Positions 26,041 through 34,980 of a stretch of DNA of 64,000 bases are shown in pieces. This stretch comes from Acidimicrobiales bacterium (GTDB lineage Bacteria > Actinomycetota > Acidimicrobiia > Acidimicrobiales > JADJXE01), in the NCBI GenBank assembly GCA_016716005.1, contig JADJXE010000001.1, forward strand, positions 2,245,001 to 2,309,000, given 5' to 3'. Within the stretch, counting starts at the first letter, position 1. Every line of letters starts with the position of its first letter. The position numbers and the translations under genes are program-made. Under the pieces are notes generated by a model, which worked only from the letters and a program-made list of their open reading frames with translations, had not been told where the DNA came from and searched no databases.

Positions 26041-27996
26041 ATGGCCGACGCTCCTCGCAAGGACAAGCCCTGGCTGATGCGGACGTACTCGGGTCACTCC
26101 ACCGCCCGGGCGTCCAACGAGCTGTACCGCACCAACCTGGCCAAGGGTCAGACCGGCCTGTCGATCGCGTTCGACCTGCCGACGCAGACCGGCTACGACC
26201 CCGACGACGAGCTGGCGCGGGGCGAGGTCGGCAAGGTGGGCGTGCCCGTCGTCCACCTCGGGCACATGCGGGCGCTGCTCGACGGCATCCCCGTCGGCGA
26301 CATGAACACGTCGATGACGATCAACGCCACCGCGGCGTGGCTCCTCGGGCTGTACGTGGCCCACGCGGAGGAAGAGGGGGTGGCCAGCGAGCGGCTCCGC
26401 GGCACCACCCAGAACGACATCGTCAAGGAGTACCTGAGCCGGGGCACGTACATCTTCCCGCCGCTGCCGAGCCGCCGGCTGATCGTCGACATGGTGGCGT
26501 ACTGCAACCGCCACGTCCCGTCGTGGAACCCGATGAACGTCTGCAGCTACCACCTGCAGGAGGCGGGGGCCACGCCCGTGCAGGAGATCGCCTTCTCGCT
26601 GGCGACGGCGATCGGCGTGCTCGACGCCGTGCGCGAGTCCGGCCAGGTGCCGCCCGACCGGTTCCCCGCGGTGGTCGGCTCCATCTCGTTCTTCGTGAAC
26701 GCCGGCATCCGCTTCGTGGAGGAGACCTGCAAGATGCGGGCCTTCACCGAGCTCTGGGACCGGATCACCCTCGATCGCTACGGCGTCGACGATCCGAAGC
26801 TCCGCCGCTTCCGCTACGGCGTGCAGGTGAACTCCCTGGGTCTCACCGAGGCCCAGCCCGAGAACAACGTGCAGCGCATCGTGCTCGAGATGCTCGCCGT
26901 CACCCTCTCGAAGGAGGCGCGTGCCCGCTCGATCCAGCTGCCGGCCTGGAACGAGGCGCTGGGGCTCCCCCGGCCGTGGGACCAGCAGTGGTCGCTGCGG
27001 ATGCAGCAGGTGCTGGCCCTCGAGACCGACCTGCTCGAGTACGACGACATCTTCGACGGCTCGCGGGTGGTGGAGGGCCGGACCGCGGAGCTGGTCGAAG
27101 CGGCCGGGGCCGAGCTCGACGACGTGCTCGCCCTGGGCGGCGCCTTCGAGGCGATCGACGAGCTGAAGGGCCGCCTGGTGAGGAGCCTGGCCGAGCGCAC
27201 CCGGCGCATCGAGAGCGGCGACCTGCCCGTGGTCGGGGTGAACACCTTCGTGGAGACCGCCCCCTCGCCGCTGGGCGGCGAGGAGAGCATCCTGAAGGTC
27301 GACCCGGCCGTCGAGGCGGAGATGATCGCCGACGTGCGGGCCTGGCGGGCCGGCCGCGACGCCGGGGCGTTCCGCCGGGCGCTCGACGAGCTCCGCCGCG
27401 TGGCGGAGAGCGGCGAGAACGTGATGCCCGCCACCATCGCGCTCGCCCACGCCGGGGGCACCACCGGCGAGTGGGCCGGAGCGCTCCGAGAGGTGTTCGG
27501 CGAGTTCCGCGCCCCCACGGGGGTGGCGGCCGCGGGCGGGCGGCGCAACGGCGAGCTGGCGGACGTGGCCGCCCGCGTGCGAGCCATGGCCGGTGGTCCG
27601 CCACGGTTCCTCGTGGCCAAGCCGGGCCTCGACGGCCACTCCAACGGCGCCGAGCAGATCGCCGTGGCCGCTCGCGATGCCGGGATGGAGGTCGTCTACC
27701 AGGGGATCCGGCTCACGCCCGAGCAGATCGCGGCGGCGGCACGGGACGAGGACGTCGACGTGGTCGGTCTGTCGATCCTGTCGGGCAGCCACCTCGAGCT
27801 GGTACCCGAGGTGCTCCGCCTCCTGCGGGCCGAGGGCGTCGACGCGCCGGTCGTGGTCGGAGGCATCATCCCCGAGGGCGACCGGCCGCGTCTCGCCGAC
27901 GTGGGCGTGGCCGCGGTCTACACGCCCAAGGACTTCCAGCTCACGCGCATCATGAGCGACATCGCCGATCTGGCCGAGCGGCACCGGGCGCGCTAG
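26041..27996 (+). CDS. meaA: Ethylmalonyl-CoA mutase (MeaA/Ecm type)
   Basis: A 651-residue adenosylcobalamin-dependent mutase. It converts ethylmalonyl-CoA to methylsuccinyl-CoA in the ethylmalonyl-CoA pathway. It begins with KPWLMRTYSGHST and continues with SIAFDLPTQTGYDPDDELARGEVGKVGVP, NTSMTINATAAWLL and GTTQNDIVKEYLSRGTYIFPP. The C-terminal B12 domain (about residues 515-640) has LDGHSNGAEQ, the lower-axial His motif, and SILSGSHLELVPEV. The PxxxxW(x)LMRTY start and absence of a separate small subunit favour MeaA over methylmalonyl-CoA mutase. It directly follows aat. No cobalamin riboswitch fits into the 4-bp gap; control is probably at hbd. Confidence 0.93.
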   Translation: MADAPRKDKPWLMRTYSGHSTARASNELYRTNLAKGQTGLSIAFDLPTQTGYDPDDELARGEVGKVGVPVVHLGHMRALLDGIPVGDMNTSMTINATAAWLLGLYVAHAEEEGVASERLRGTTQNDIVKEYLSRGTYIFPPLPSRRLIVDMVAYCNRHVPSWNPMNVCSYHLQEAGATPVQEIAFSLATAIGVLDAVRESGQVPPDRFPAVVGSISFFVNAGIRFVEETCKMRAFTELWDRITLDRYGVDDPKLRRFRYGVQVNSLGLTEAQPENNVQRIVLEMLAVTLSKEARARSIQLPAWNEALGLPRPWDQQWSLRMQQVLALETDLLEYDDIFDGSRVVEGRTAELVEAAGAELDDVLALGGAFEAIDELKGRLVRSLAERTRRIESGDLPVVGVNTFVETAPSPLGGEESILKVDPAVEAEMIADVRAWRAGRDAGAFRRALDELRRVAESGENVMPATIALAHAGGTTGEWAGALREVFGEFRAPTGVAAAGGRRNGELADVAARVRAMAGGPPRFLVAKPGLDGHSNGAEQIAVAARDAGMEVVYQGIRLTPEQIAAAARDEDVDVVGLSILSGSHLELVPEVLRLLRAEGVDAPVVVGGIIPEGDRPRLADVGVAAVYTPKDFQLTRIMSDIADLAERHRAR

Positions 27997-28053
27997 GCGA
28001 CCGGCCCGCACCCGCACTTGAGTCGGAGCTCGGGGCTGCCGATAGTGGGTGCC

Positions 28054-28728
28054 GTGGGAGCTCGACGACGCGCACTGGCGGTGCTGGCCGGGTCCGCCGG
28101 CCTGATCGGAGCGGTGGCGGCCGCCGTGGCGCTGGTGTCCGCCGTGGTGTGGCCGGCCGCCGTCGCCGGTCTGGCCTCCGTCGCGGTTGCGGTGGTCGCG
28201 CTGGTGGTGGTGCACCCGCCGGCCCCGGTGGTGATCACCCGGCCCGGCGACGACGACGGCGTCACCGACCCCGTCACCGGTGTCTACAACGCCCGGTTCT
28301 TCGACCTGAGCGTGTCCAGTCGCATCCTCAGTGCCCGTCGCCAGCTCCGTCCGGTGGCGGTGGTGGTACTCGAGGTGGTCGAGGGGGCCGAGAGCAAGGC
28401 CGGTGCCGAGGGCACGCCGGCCGACCCGGTGCCCGTGGCCCGCACCATCCAGCGGGTGCTGCGCGAGTCCGACATCGTCTGCCGCATGGAGGGGTGCCGG
28501 TTCGGGCTCGTCCTCGAGGACACCAACCCCGACGGGGCGATCTGGGCGGTCGAGCGCCTCCGTCGCGTGTTGATCGCCGAGCGGCCCCACCAGCTCCACC
28601 GGGCCGGCGTCGCCTGCTACCCGGCGCACGCGTTCGAGGCCGGCGAGCTGCTGACCAAGGCCACGGAGGCGTTGCAGTCGGCGCGCGACTGGCCCCAGGA
28701 CCGCATCGAGGTCGCGCTGGCCGACTGA
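28054..28728 (+). CDS. Membrane protein with degenerate GGDEF domain
   Basis: A 224-residue protein with two closely spaced membrane segments in the first 55 residues and a cytosolic domain of the diguanylate-cyclase fold. The family start DPVTGVYNARFFD near residue 75 is well kept. The signature loop reads RMEGCRFGL instead of GGDEF, so metal and GTP binding residues are missing and cyclase activity is not expected. It may be a c-di-GMP or nucleotide sensor, or a protein-interaction domain. The GTG at 28054 was chosen because a GATAGT box lies 7 nt upstream; a start at 28045 is also possible. It stands alone after meaA. Confidence 0.72.
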   Translation: MGARRRALAVLAGSAGLIGAVAAAVALVSAVVWPAAVAGLASVAVAVVALVVVHPPAPVVITRPGDDDGVTDPVTGVYNARFFDLSVSSRILSARRQLRPVAVVVLEVVEGAESKAGAEGTPADPVPVARTIQRVLRESDIVCRMEGCRFGLVLEDTNPDGAIWAVERLRRVLIAERPHQLHRAGVACYPAHAFEAGELLTKATEALQSARDWPQDRIEVALAD

Positions 28729-28831
28729 TCGTCGGCCGACGTCGAGGTGGATTCTCGCGGCTCCCGGCGCGAAGAATGGCGGGGCGGGCGTCGGGGTCGG
28801 TCGACTCACCGCCCGCCCAGGAGGTACTCAC

Positions 28832-29047
28832 ATGGCAGAGAGCGTCTACAAGGTCATCGAGCTCGTCGGGACCAGCGAGGAATCGTGGGAGAAGGCGGCC
28901 GCGGCGGCGGTCGGCCGCGCCGCCCAGTCGGTCCGCGACCTCCGCGTGGCCGAGGTGGTGGAGCTCGACATGCAGCTCGAGAGCGGAAGCGTGCTCGCCT
29001 ACCGCGCCAAGGTGCGGGTGTCGTTCAAGTACGAGGGCAGCGACTAG
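28832..29047 (+). CDS. Dodecin (flavin-storage protein)
   Basis: A 71-residue dodecin, a dodecameric flavin-binding protein that buffers free FMN or riboflavin. The motif VYKVIELVGTSEESWEKAA at residues 5-23 includes the Trp that stacks on the isoalloxazine ring. VAEVVELDMQLESGSVLAYRAKV follows, with a Gln at the flavin edge. The ATG has a perfect AGGAGGT site 7 nt upstream. It stands alone, followed by a strong bidirectional hairpin. Confidence 0.93.
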   Translation: MAESVYKVIELVGTSEESWEKAAAAAVGRAAQSVRDLRVAEVVELDMQLESGSVLAYRAKVRVSFKYEGSD

Positions 29048-29058
29048 GCCGCCGCCGC

Positions 29059-29087
29059 GAGGCCGGCCGGGTCGCCCGGCCGGCCTC
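29059..29087. terminator. Strong bidirectional terminator hairpin
   Basis: A perfect 13-bp stem (29059-29071 with 29075-29087) and a TCG loop separate the dodecin gene from the convergent CoA-transferase gene. The right arm overlaps the CoA-transferase stop codon. No T-tract, as usual at this GC content. Confidence 0.7.
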
Positions 29088-30246
29088 AGCCCGGTTCGTC
29101 GAGCTCGGCCAGGACCTCGGCGGTGTCGGCGCCGAGCGGCCGGCCGGCCCAGCGGATGCGTCCGGGCGTGGCCGAGAGCCGGGCGACCAGGCCCTGCATG
29201 GGCGTGCCGTCCACCTCCGCGACGGTCCCTCGGGCCCGGTAGTGCGGGTCGGCGGCGACGTCGGCCATGTCCATCACCGGCGCGATGGCCGCCTCGGCGG
29301 CCTCGAAGGCGGCCAGCACCTCGTCGGCGGGCCGGGCCGCGATCCAGTCGGCCACCAGGGCGTCGAGCTCGTCGCGGTGCGCCACCCGCCCGGCGAAGGT
29401 GTGGAACCGGGTCTGCTCGCCGACGCCGATCAGGTCGAGCACCCGGCGGGCCACCGACTCGGCCGACGTGCTCACGGCCAGCCACCGGCCGTCGCCCGTG
29501 CGGTAGGTGCCGCGAGGGACGCTGTAGGGGATGCCCGATCCCAGCCGGGGCTGCAGCTCGCCCCGCACGCCGTACAGCGAGACCAGCGGCCCCATGAGCT
29601 GGAACATCGACTCCAGCAGGTTCACGTCGACCACCTGCCCGACGCCCGAGTGCACGGCCACCAGCGTGGCGAAGGCCGCCACCAGGGCGGTGACCTCGTC
29701 GGTGAGGGCGATGGGCGGCAGCAGGGGCGGGCCGTCGGGCTCTCCGTTGATCGCCGCGAAGCCTGACATGGCCTCGGCGAGGGTCGCGAAGCCCGGGCGC
29801 TGCGCGTAGGGGCCGTCCTGGCCGAAGCCCGACACCCGGGTGACCACCAGGCGGGGGTTGCGGGCGTGCAGCACGTCGGGGCCCAGGCCCAGGCGCTCGA
29901 GCGTGCCCGGGCGGAAGTTCTCGATGAGGACGTCGGCGCGGTCGCAGAGCCGGAGCATGGCGTCGAGCCCGTCGGGCGACTTGAGGTCGAGGGTGATCAC
30001 GCGCTTGCCCCGGCCGACCAGCTTCCACCAGAAGGTGGCGCCGTCGCGGGGGTCGGTCCAGCCCATGGCGCGGGTGGTGTCGCCACCGTCGGGCCGCTCG
30101 ACCTTGATCACGTCGGCGCCGAAGTCGGCGAGGTAGCGGGCACAGCCGGGGCCGGCGAGCACGGTGGCGCAGTCGATCACCCGCAGGCCGGCCAGGGGCC
30201 CGGCCGCGTCGGCGGGCCGGCTCGGGCTCGCGGGCTGGCCGCTCAC
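29086..30246 (-). CDS. Family III CoA-transferase (CaiB/BaiF type)
   Basis: A 386-residue family III CoA-transferase, which moves CoA between carboxylic acids. Key features are PLAGLRVIDCATVLAGPGCARYLADFGADVIKVE near residue 17, the conserved LDLKSPDGL, the VIENFRPGTLERLG-like segment near residue 105, and the catalytic Asp in GQVVDVNLLES near residue 205. The GTG at 30246 overlaps the stop of the upstream phosphoesterase gene, so the pair is coupled. A much longer upstream reading frame is an overlap artefact. The acyl substrates are not known; the nearby acyl-CoA carboxylase subunits suggest acyl-CoA metabolism. Confidence 0.92.
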   Translation of the reverse strand: MSGQPASPSRPADAAGPLAGLRVIDCATVLAGPGCARYLADFGADVIKVERPDGGDTTRAMGWTDPRDGATFWWKLVGRGKRVITLDLKSPDGLDAMLRLCDRADVLIENFRPGTLERLGLGPDVLHARNPRLVVTRVSGFGQDGPYAQRPGFATLAEAMSGFAAINGEPDGPPLLPPIALTDEVTALVAAFATLVAVHSGVGQVVDVNLLESMFQLMGPLVSLYGVRGELQPRLGSGIPYSVPRGTYRTGDGRWLAVSTSAESVARRVLDLIGVGEQTRFHTFAGRVAHRDELDALVADWIAARPADEVLAAFEAAEAAIAPVMDMADVAADPHYRARGTVAEVDGTPMQGLVARLSATPGRIRWAGRPLGADTAEVLAELDEPG

Positions 30247-31253
30247 CGGGTGACGGTGAAGCAGCGGTGGTCGAGGGGTCCCAGGGCGTAGGCGGCGTAG
30301 TCGAGCACGTTGCCGTAGATGGCCCGGCAGCGGTCGCTCCAGGCGAGTGCTTCCGGCGCCGAGATCCTCCGGCCGACCTGGAGGATCCCGCCCTCGAACA
30401 CCCGGTACTCGGCCCACATGCCCGGGAAGTCCTTCACGCAGGCCACCTCCACGTACGGCACGTTCCCGGTGCTGGCGACCCGGCGCACCCGGTTGCGGTG
30501 CGTGTGGCCGGCGAAGTAGCCGCGCACGAGCGGGCGGCGGGCGATCAGCGCCACCAGGGCCTCGGAGGCGTCGGGGTCGATGCCGAAGTAGTCCGACGGC
30601 CGGTTCTGGGGATCGTCCGGGCTCCACGGGTGGTGGTGGCCGAACACCAGCACCGGGCGGTCGGCATCGGCGGCGGCGCGGTCGAGCCACTCGAGCTGCT
30701 CGGCGGTGACGGTGCCACCGGCATGGCCCGGCCGGGTGGTGTCGATCATGGCCAGCCGCACGCCGGGCAGGTCGACCAGCACCGGATCGGTGCCGAACGG
30801 CTCGGCCGCGTGGTACCCGTCGTGGTTGCCCCGCACGTGGTGGAGGCGCTCGCCGAACACCGACCAGCAGTCGAGGAAGGCGGCGTACTCCTCGGGGCGG
30901 CCGGCTGCCGTCAGGTCGCCCTTGGCCAGCACGGCCGCCGGCTCGATCGCGGCGATCTCGGGGACGGCGGCCCGGTTCATCAGCTCGGGATAGGGCGTCG
31001 CCCCCTCCGGCACGGAGAGCACCGGCCCGGCGTCGAGTCCCTCGATGATCCCGCACTCGGTCTCGCCGAAGTGGACGTCGTTGACGGTGGCGAAGCGGCA
31101 CAGGAGCTCGCCCGGCGGACGGGGGAGGGTGCGCACCTCGACGCCCTCGAGCTCGTAGACGGTGTCGGGCTCGAGCCCGATGTAGGCCGTCACCTCCGGC
31201 CCGTCGAAGAGCACGGCCTCGTCGTCGGCGACGGTGGTGAGCTCGGGGGTCAT
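30243..31253 (-). CDS. Calcineurin-like metallophosphoesterase
   Basis: A 336-residue metallophosphoesterase. The metal ligands are all visible: NDVHFGE near residue 58, AKGDLTAAG near residue 109, VRGNHDGYH near residue 138, FGHHHPWS near residue 206 and AGHTHRNR near residue 250. About 50 residues precede the domain and may form a small beta domain. The ATG at 31253 is the first methionine that keeps this region without a Pro/Arg-rich extension. The stop overlaps the GTG of the CoA-transferase gene. The substrate cannot be assigned; relatives include 3',5'-cyclic nucleotide and nucleotide phosphodiesterases. Confidence 0.88.
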   Translation of the reverse strand: MTPELTTVADDEAVLFDGPEVTAYIGLEPDTVYELEGVEVRTLPRPPGELLCRFATVNDVHFGETECGIIEGLDAGPVLSVPEGATPYPELMNRAAVPEIAAIEPAAVLAKGDLTAAGRPEEYAAFLDCWSVFGERLHHVRGNHDGYHAAEPFGTDPVLVDLPGVRLAMIDTTRPGHAGGTVTAEQLEWLDRAAADADRPVLVFGHHHPWSPDDPQNRPSDYFGIDPDASEALVALIARRPLVRGYFAGHTHRNRVRRVASTGNVPYVEVACVKDFPGMWAEYRVFEGGILQVGRRISAPEALAWSDRCRAIYGNVLDYAAYALGPLDHRCFTVTR

Positions 31254-31267
31254 GGCGCGCCGACGCG

Positions 31268-31453
31268 TCAGGGCCGGTCGCGGCGGCGGGGGAGCGGGCG
31301 GTTCCACCAGCGCCCGGAGAACCGCCAGGCGGGGGTCGTGGGGCCGGCCGGCGCCTCCAGCACGACCGGCCGGGGCCACAGCACCTCGACCGCGGCGACG
31401 ATGGCCGCCATCTCGTCGGGGCCGGGGACGGAGGTCCGGTGGTTGGGGGCCAT
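31268..31453 (-). CDS. Acyl-CoA carboxylase epsilon subunit
   Basis: A 61-residue protein matching the small epsilon subunits of actinobacterial acyl-CoA carboxylases. It has the conserved helix PDEMAAIVAAVEVLW and the C-terminal WRFSGRWW, where Trp and Ser-x-Trp residues are family markers. Epsilon subunits stimulate or stabilise the beta subunit hexamer in Mycobacterium and Streptomyces. It lies 16 bp after the beta subunit stop, as in those genomes. At this size and GC content sequence alone is weak, but the position makes the call firm. Confidence 0.8.
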   Translation of the reverse strand: MAPNHRTSVPGPDEMAAIVAAVEVLWPRPVVLEAPAGPTTPAWRFSGRWWNRPLPRRRDRP

Positions 31454-31469
31454 GCGGGGCGGCTCCGGT

Positions 31470-33029
31470 CTACAGCGGCACGTTGCCGTGCTTGCGCTTG
31501 GGCAGCTCTTCGCGCTTGGAGCGCAGCATGCGCAGGCCGGCGATGAGCTTGGGGCGGGTCTCGGCCGGGTCGATCACGTCGTCGACGTAGCCCCGTTCCA
31601 CGGCCTCGTAGGGGTTGGCGTGCTTCTCGGTGTACTCGGCGACCAGCTCGGCCCGGCGGGCCTCGGGGTCGGCGGCCTGCATCAGCTCGCGGCGGTAGAC
31701 GATCTCCACCGCGCCCTGCGGGCCCATCACCGCCAGCTCGGCCGAGGGCCAGGCGAAGGCCAGGTCGGCGCCGATCGACTTGGAGTTCATGACCACGTAG
31801 GCGCCGCCGTAGGCCTTGCGGGTGATCACCTGGACGCGGGGCACCGTGCTCTCGCAGTACGCGTAGAGCAGCTTGGCCCCGTGGCGGATGATGCCGCCGT
31901 ACTCCTGGTCGACGCCGGGGAGGAAGCCGGGCACGTCGACGAAGGTGACGAGCGGGATGTTGAAGGCGTCGCAGGTGCGCACGAAGCGGGCCGCCTTCTC
32001 CGAGCTCTCGATGTCGAGCACGCCGGCCAGCATCATCGGCTGGTTGCCCACGACGCCCACGGGGTGCCCGTCGAGGCGGGCGAAGCCGCACACGATGCTG
32101 CCGGCCCAGTGGGGGAAGTACTCGAAGAAGTCGCCGTCGTCGACGACGGCGGCGATGACCTTCTTCATGTCGTAGGGCTTGTTCGGGCTGTCGGGCAGCA
32201 GGTCGATCAGCTCGGGGGTGCGGCGCTCGGGGTCGTCGCCGGTCTCGAACGCGGGCGGCTCCTCCAGGTTGTTGGACGGCAGGAACGACAGCAGGTAGCG
32301 CACGTCGTCGAGGCAGGCCTTCTCGTCGGGCGAGACGAAGCTGGCCACGCCCGACTTGGTGGCGTGGCTCATGGCCCCGCCCAGCTCCTCGAGGGTGACC
32401 TCCTCGCCCGTCACCGTCTTCACCACGTCGGGCCCGGTGATGAACATGTGCGAGCTCTCGCGCACCATGAAGATGAAGTCGGTCATGGCCGGCGAGTACA
32501 CGGCCCCCCCGGCGCAGGGGCCGAGGATCACCGAGATCTGCGGGATCACGCCGCTCGCCTGCACGTTGCGGTGGAAGATGCCGCCGTACGAGGCCAGCGA
32601 GACCACGCCTTCCTGGATGCGGGCGCCGGCGCCGTCGTTGAGGCCGATGACGGGCGCGCCCACCTTGAGGGCCAGGTCCATCACCTTGTGGATCTTCTCG
32701 GCGAACACCTCGCCCAGCGCCCCGCCGAACACGGTGAAGTCCTGCGAGAAGATGAAGACCTTGCGGCCGTCGACCGTGCCCCAGCCGGTGATGACCCCGT
32801 CGGTGTAGGGGCGCTCCTCCAGCCCGGCGGCGTGGGCCCGGTGGCGGGCCAGCATGTCGAGCTCGTGGAACGACCCGGGGTCGAGGAGGTACTCGACGCG
32901 CTCGCGGGCCAAGAGCTTGCCCTTGGCGTGCTGGCGCTCGACGGCCCGGGGGGAGCCGGCGTTGATCGCCTCCTCCTTGCGCTGCTGGAGGTCGGTGAGC
33001 CGGGCGCGGAGAGGGTGATCGTCGGTCAT
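31470..33029 (-). CDS. Acyl-CoA (propionyl/acetyl-CoA) carboxylase beta subunit
   Basis: A 519-residue carboxyltransferase subunit (PccB/AccD type). It transfers CO2 from biotin to propionyl- or acetyl-CoA. Motifs are [16 protein letters not shown] near residue 45, [77 protein letters not shown] and [13 protein letters not shown]. The residue after GGAY, which separates propionyl- from acetyl-type enzymes as far as recalled, is Val here, so the substrate is open. The biotin carboxylase alpha subunit is not in the window. A TAGCCT box lies 10 nt before the ATG. The epsilon subunit follows. Confidence 0.92.
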   Translation of the reverse strand: MTDDHPLRARLTDLQQRKEEAINAGSPRAVERQHAKGKLLARERVEYLLDPGSFHELDMLARHRAHAAGLEERPYTDGVITGWGTVDGRKVFIFSQDFTVFGGALGEVFAEKIHKVMDLALKVGAPVIGLNDGAGARIQEGVVSLASYGGIFHRNVQASGVIPQISVILGPCAGGAVYSPAMTDFIFMVRESSHMFITGPDVVKTVTGEEVTLEELGGAMSHATKSGVASFVSPDEKACLDDVRYLLSFLPSNNLEEPPAFETGDDPERRTPELIDLLPDSPNKPYDMKKVIAAVVDDGDFFEYFPHWAGSIVCGFARLDGHPVGVVGNQPMMLAGVLDIESSEKAARFVRTCDAFNIPLVTFVDVPGFLPGVDQEYGGIIRHGAKLLYAYCESTVPRVQVITRKAYGGAYVVMNSKSIGADLAFAWPSAELAVMGPQGAVEIVYRRELMQAADPEARRAELVAEYTEKHANPYEAVERGYVDDVIDPAETRPKLIAGLRMLRSKREELPKRKHGNVPL

Positions 33030-33039
33030 AGCGGCCTGA

Positions 33040-33045
33040 AGGCTA
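33040..33045 (-). promoter_or_regulatory. -10 box of the acyl-CoA carboxylase beta gene
   Basis: TAGCCT on the minus strand lies 10 nt before the ATG. The flanking sequence CCAGCCGGTAGCCT resembles the ccr block in 12 of 14 positions, but asd has a similar context, so a shared operator is uncertain. Confidence 0.4.
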
Positions 33046-33101
33046 CCGGCTGGCCCCGGGGCCGTGGCCAGCCGGCAGGGGACGGGCCGCAGCGGGGCGC
33101 C

Positions 33102-33827
33102 TCAGCCCCCGATGGCGTAGACCGCGGTGACCGTGAGCGAGAGCTCCTGGGTGCCGGGCTCGATCGGCACCCCGCCGCCCATGTCGGCCTGGGTCGCGTA
33201 CGGCACCGGCGGCGTCACCCCGCCGCTCTCGGTGAGCGAGATCAGCTCGCCCAGCGACACGCCGGCCGCGGCCGCCAGCTCCTCGGCCTGGGCCTGGGCC
33301 GCCTCGACGGCCTGCTGGCGGGCCTGCTGCATCATCTCGCCGGTGTCCGAGATGGAGAAGCTGATGCCGTTGAGCACCACGTCGTCCCCGGCCGCCCGGG
33401 CGGTGGCGTCGATCAGCGTGCCGGCTCCGTCGACGTCGCGCAGGGTGGCGGTCACCGTGTTGCTGGCCTCGTAGCCGGTCACCCGCTGGCCGTTCTCGTC
33501 GTACACGGGGTAGATCGACAGGTTCGACGTGGCGATGTCGGCCTCGTCGACGCCGTTCCGGCGGAGGACGTCGATCACGGCCGCGGCGCCCTGGTTGGCC
33601 CGGTCGAGGGCGGCCGCCGCGGTGTCGGCGCGCACCTGCACGCCGAGGTTGACGGTGGCCGTGTCGGGCGTGCCGGTCACCCGGCCCGTGCCGGTGGCCG
33701 CGATGCCCGCCCCACCGGCCGTGCCGCCGCCACCGGCGGGCGTCGTGATCTTGGCGTCGGAGCACGCGGCGAGCAGCACGGCGGCCACGGTCGCGGCTGC
33801 GAGCCCGGCGAGCAGGTTGCGTTGCAT
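33102..33827 (-). CDS. SIMPL-domain lipoprotein
   Basis: A 241-residue exported protein. The N-terminus is a lipoprotein signal with lipobox LLAAC at residues 18-22. A Gly/Ala linker leads to the SIMPL (DUF541) domain: VTGTPDTATVNLGVQVRA near residue 50, DIATSNLSIYPVYDENG, then VTATLRDVDGAGTLID and the C-terminal helix EAAQAQAEELAAAAGVSLGEL. SIMPL proteins form channel-like oligomers (BP26) and their role is unclear. The ATG at 33827 has an AGGAGGG site 6 nt upstream. A second, cytosolic-looking SIMPL protein occurs at 53965. Confidence 0.87.
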   Translation of the reverse strand: MQRNLLAGLAAATVAAVLLAACSDAKITTPAGGGGTAGGAGIAATGTGRVTGTPDTATVNLGVQVRADTAAAALDRANQGAAAVIDVLRRNGVDEADIATSNLSIYPVYDENGQRVTGYEASNTVTATLRDVDGAGTLIDATARAAGDDVVLNGISFSISDTGEMMQQARQQAVEAAQAQAEELAAAAGVSLGELISLTESGGVTPPVPYATQADMGGGVPIEPGTQELSLTVTAVYAIGG

Positions 33828-33891
33828 GTGTCCCTCCTGGATCCGTCGCAACTTCCGACGCCTGCCGGCGCGCCGCGGTTCCCGAGCGGGC

Positions 33892-34980
33892 ATGCTGCCT
33901 CGCGTGCGCCTGCCCGTGCTGCCGCCGGTCGCCCCCATGCTGGCCAGGGCCGCCACCGAGCTGCCCATCGGCGAGGGATGGCTCTACGAGCCGAAGTGGG
34001 ACGGCTTCCGCTGCCTGGTGTTCCGCGACGGCGACGAGGTCGAGCTGACCAGCCGCAACGAGCGTCCGCTCACCCGCTACTTCCCCGAGCTGCTCGTCCC
34101 GCTGCGGGCCCAGCTCCCGGAGCGGTGCGTGCTCGACGGCGAGGTGGTGGTGCCGGGCGCCGCCGGTCTCGACTTCGACGCGCTGTCGCAGCGCATCCAC
34201 CCGGCCGACTCGCGGGTGCGGCGGCTGGCCGCGGAGACCCCCGCCGCCTACCTCGCCTTCGACCTGCTGGCGCTGGGGGACCGCGATCTCCGCTCCCACC
34301 CCCAGGCCGAGCGCAGCCGGCTGCTGGCCACGGCGCTGGCGGGCGCGCGACCCCCGCTGTTCCTCACGCCGTCGACCACCGACCCGGAGGCGGCCCGCAC
34401 CTGGTTCGAGCGCTTCGAGGGGGCCGGCATCGACGGCGTGGTGGCCAAGCCGGCCGATCTGGCCTACCGGTCGGGCGAGCGGGTGCTGGTGAAGGTGAAG
34501 CACCGCCGCACCGCCGACTGCGTGGTGGCGGGCTTCCGCTGGCACAAGGACGGTGAGGGAGCGGGGTCGCTCCTGCTCGGCCTCTACGACGACGGGCGGC
34601 TGCAGCACGCCGGGGTGTGCACCGGGTTCACGGCCCGGTTCCGCCGGGAGCTGCGTGATCTGCTGGCCCCGCTGCAGGAGGGCGCCCTGGTGGGCCACCC
34701 CTGGGCGGCGTGGGCGAGCCCCGAGGCCCGCGCCGAGGACAGGCTGCCGGGCAACGTGAGCCGGTGGAACGCCGCCAAGGATCTCTCGTGGGAGCCCGTC
34801 CGGCTGGAGCGGGTGGTGGAGGTGCGCTTCGACCAGCTGGCCGGCAGCCGCTTCCGCCACGCCACCCAGTTCGTGCGCTGGCGCGACGACCGGGAGCCGC
34901 GCTCGTGCACCTACGCGCAGCTGGAGGTGGCGACGCCGCTCCACCTCGGCGCGGTCATGGGTGCGCGTCCAGGTAGGTGA
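33892..34980 (+). CDS. ATP-dependent DNA ligase (LigC-like)
   Basis: A 362-residue ATP-dependent ligase with a nucleotidyltransferase domain and an OB domain, the size and layout of actinobacterial LigC rather than LigD. Motif I with the adenylated Lys is YEPKWDGFRCLV near residue 35. Motif III LDGEVVV, motif IIIa AYLAFDLLAL, motif IV GIDGVVAKPADLAYRSGERVLVKVKHRRTADCVVAGFRW and motif V follow. No Ku, polymerase or nuclease gene is adjacent. Start codons at 33892 (ATG) and 33904 (GTG) are both possible; the first is used. The last 26 bp overlap the convergent response regulator gene. Confidence 0.92.
   Translation: MLPRVRLPVLPPVAPMLARAATELPIGEGWLYEPKWDGFRCLVFRDGDEVELTSRNERPLTRYFPELLVPLRAQLPERCVLDGEVVVPGAAGLDFDALSQRIHPADSRVRRLAAETPAAYLAFDLLALGDRDLRSHPQAERSRLLATALAGARPPLFLTPSTTDPEAARTWFERFEGAGIDGVVAKPADLAYRSGERVLVKVKHRRTADCVVAGFRWHKDGEGAGSLLLGLYDDGRLQHAGVCTGFTARFRRELRDLLAPLQEGALVGHPWAAWASPEARAEDRLPGNVSRWNAAKDLSWEPVRLERVVEVRFDQLAGSRFRHATQFVRWRDDREPRSCTYAQLEVATPLHLGAVMGARPGR

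Noticed and set aside
24478..27996. Cobalamin riboswitch before meaA
   Set aside because: The gap upstream of meaA is 4 bp and the region before hbd holds only a leaderless promoter; no B12-box was found.
29086..32091. A 1001-residue extended version of the CoA-transferase
   Set aside because: The N-terminal 600 residues overlap the phosphoesterase and carboxylase genes out of frame; family homology begins at the GTG at 30246.
30267..34556. A 1429-codon open frame on the plus strand
   Set aside because: It is antisense to the phosphoesterase, carboxylase beta and SIMPL genes, which have clear family motifs. Composition (Gly/Val/His-rich) marks it as a shadow.
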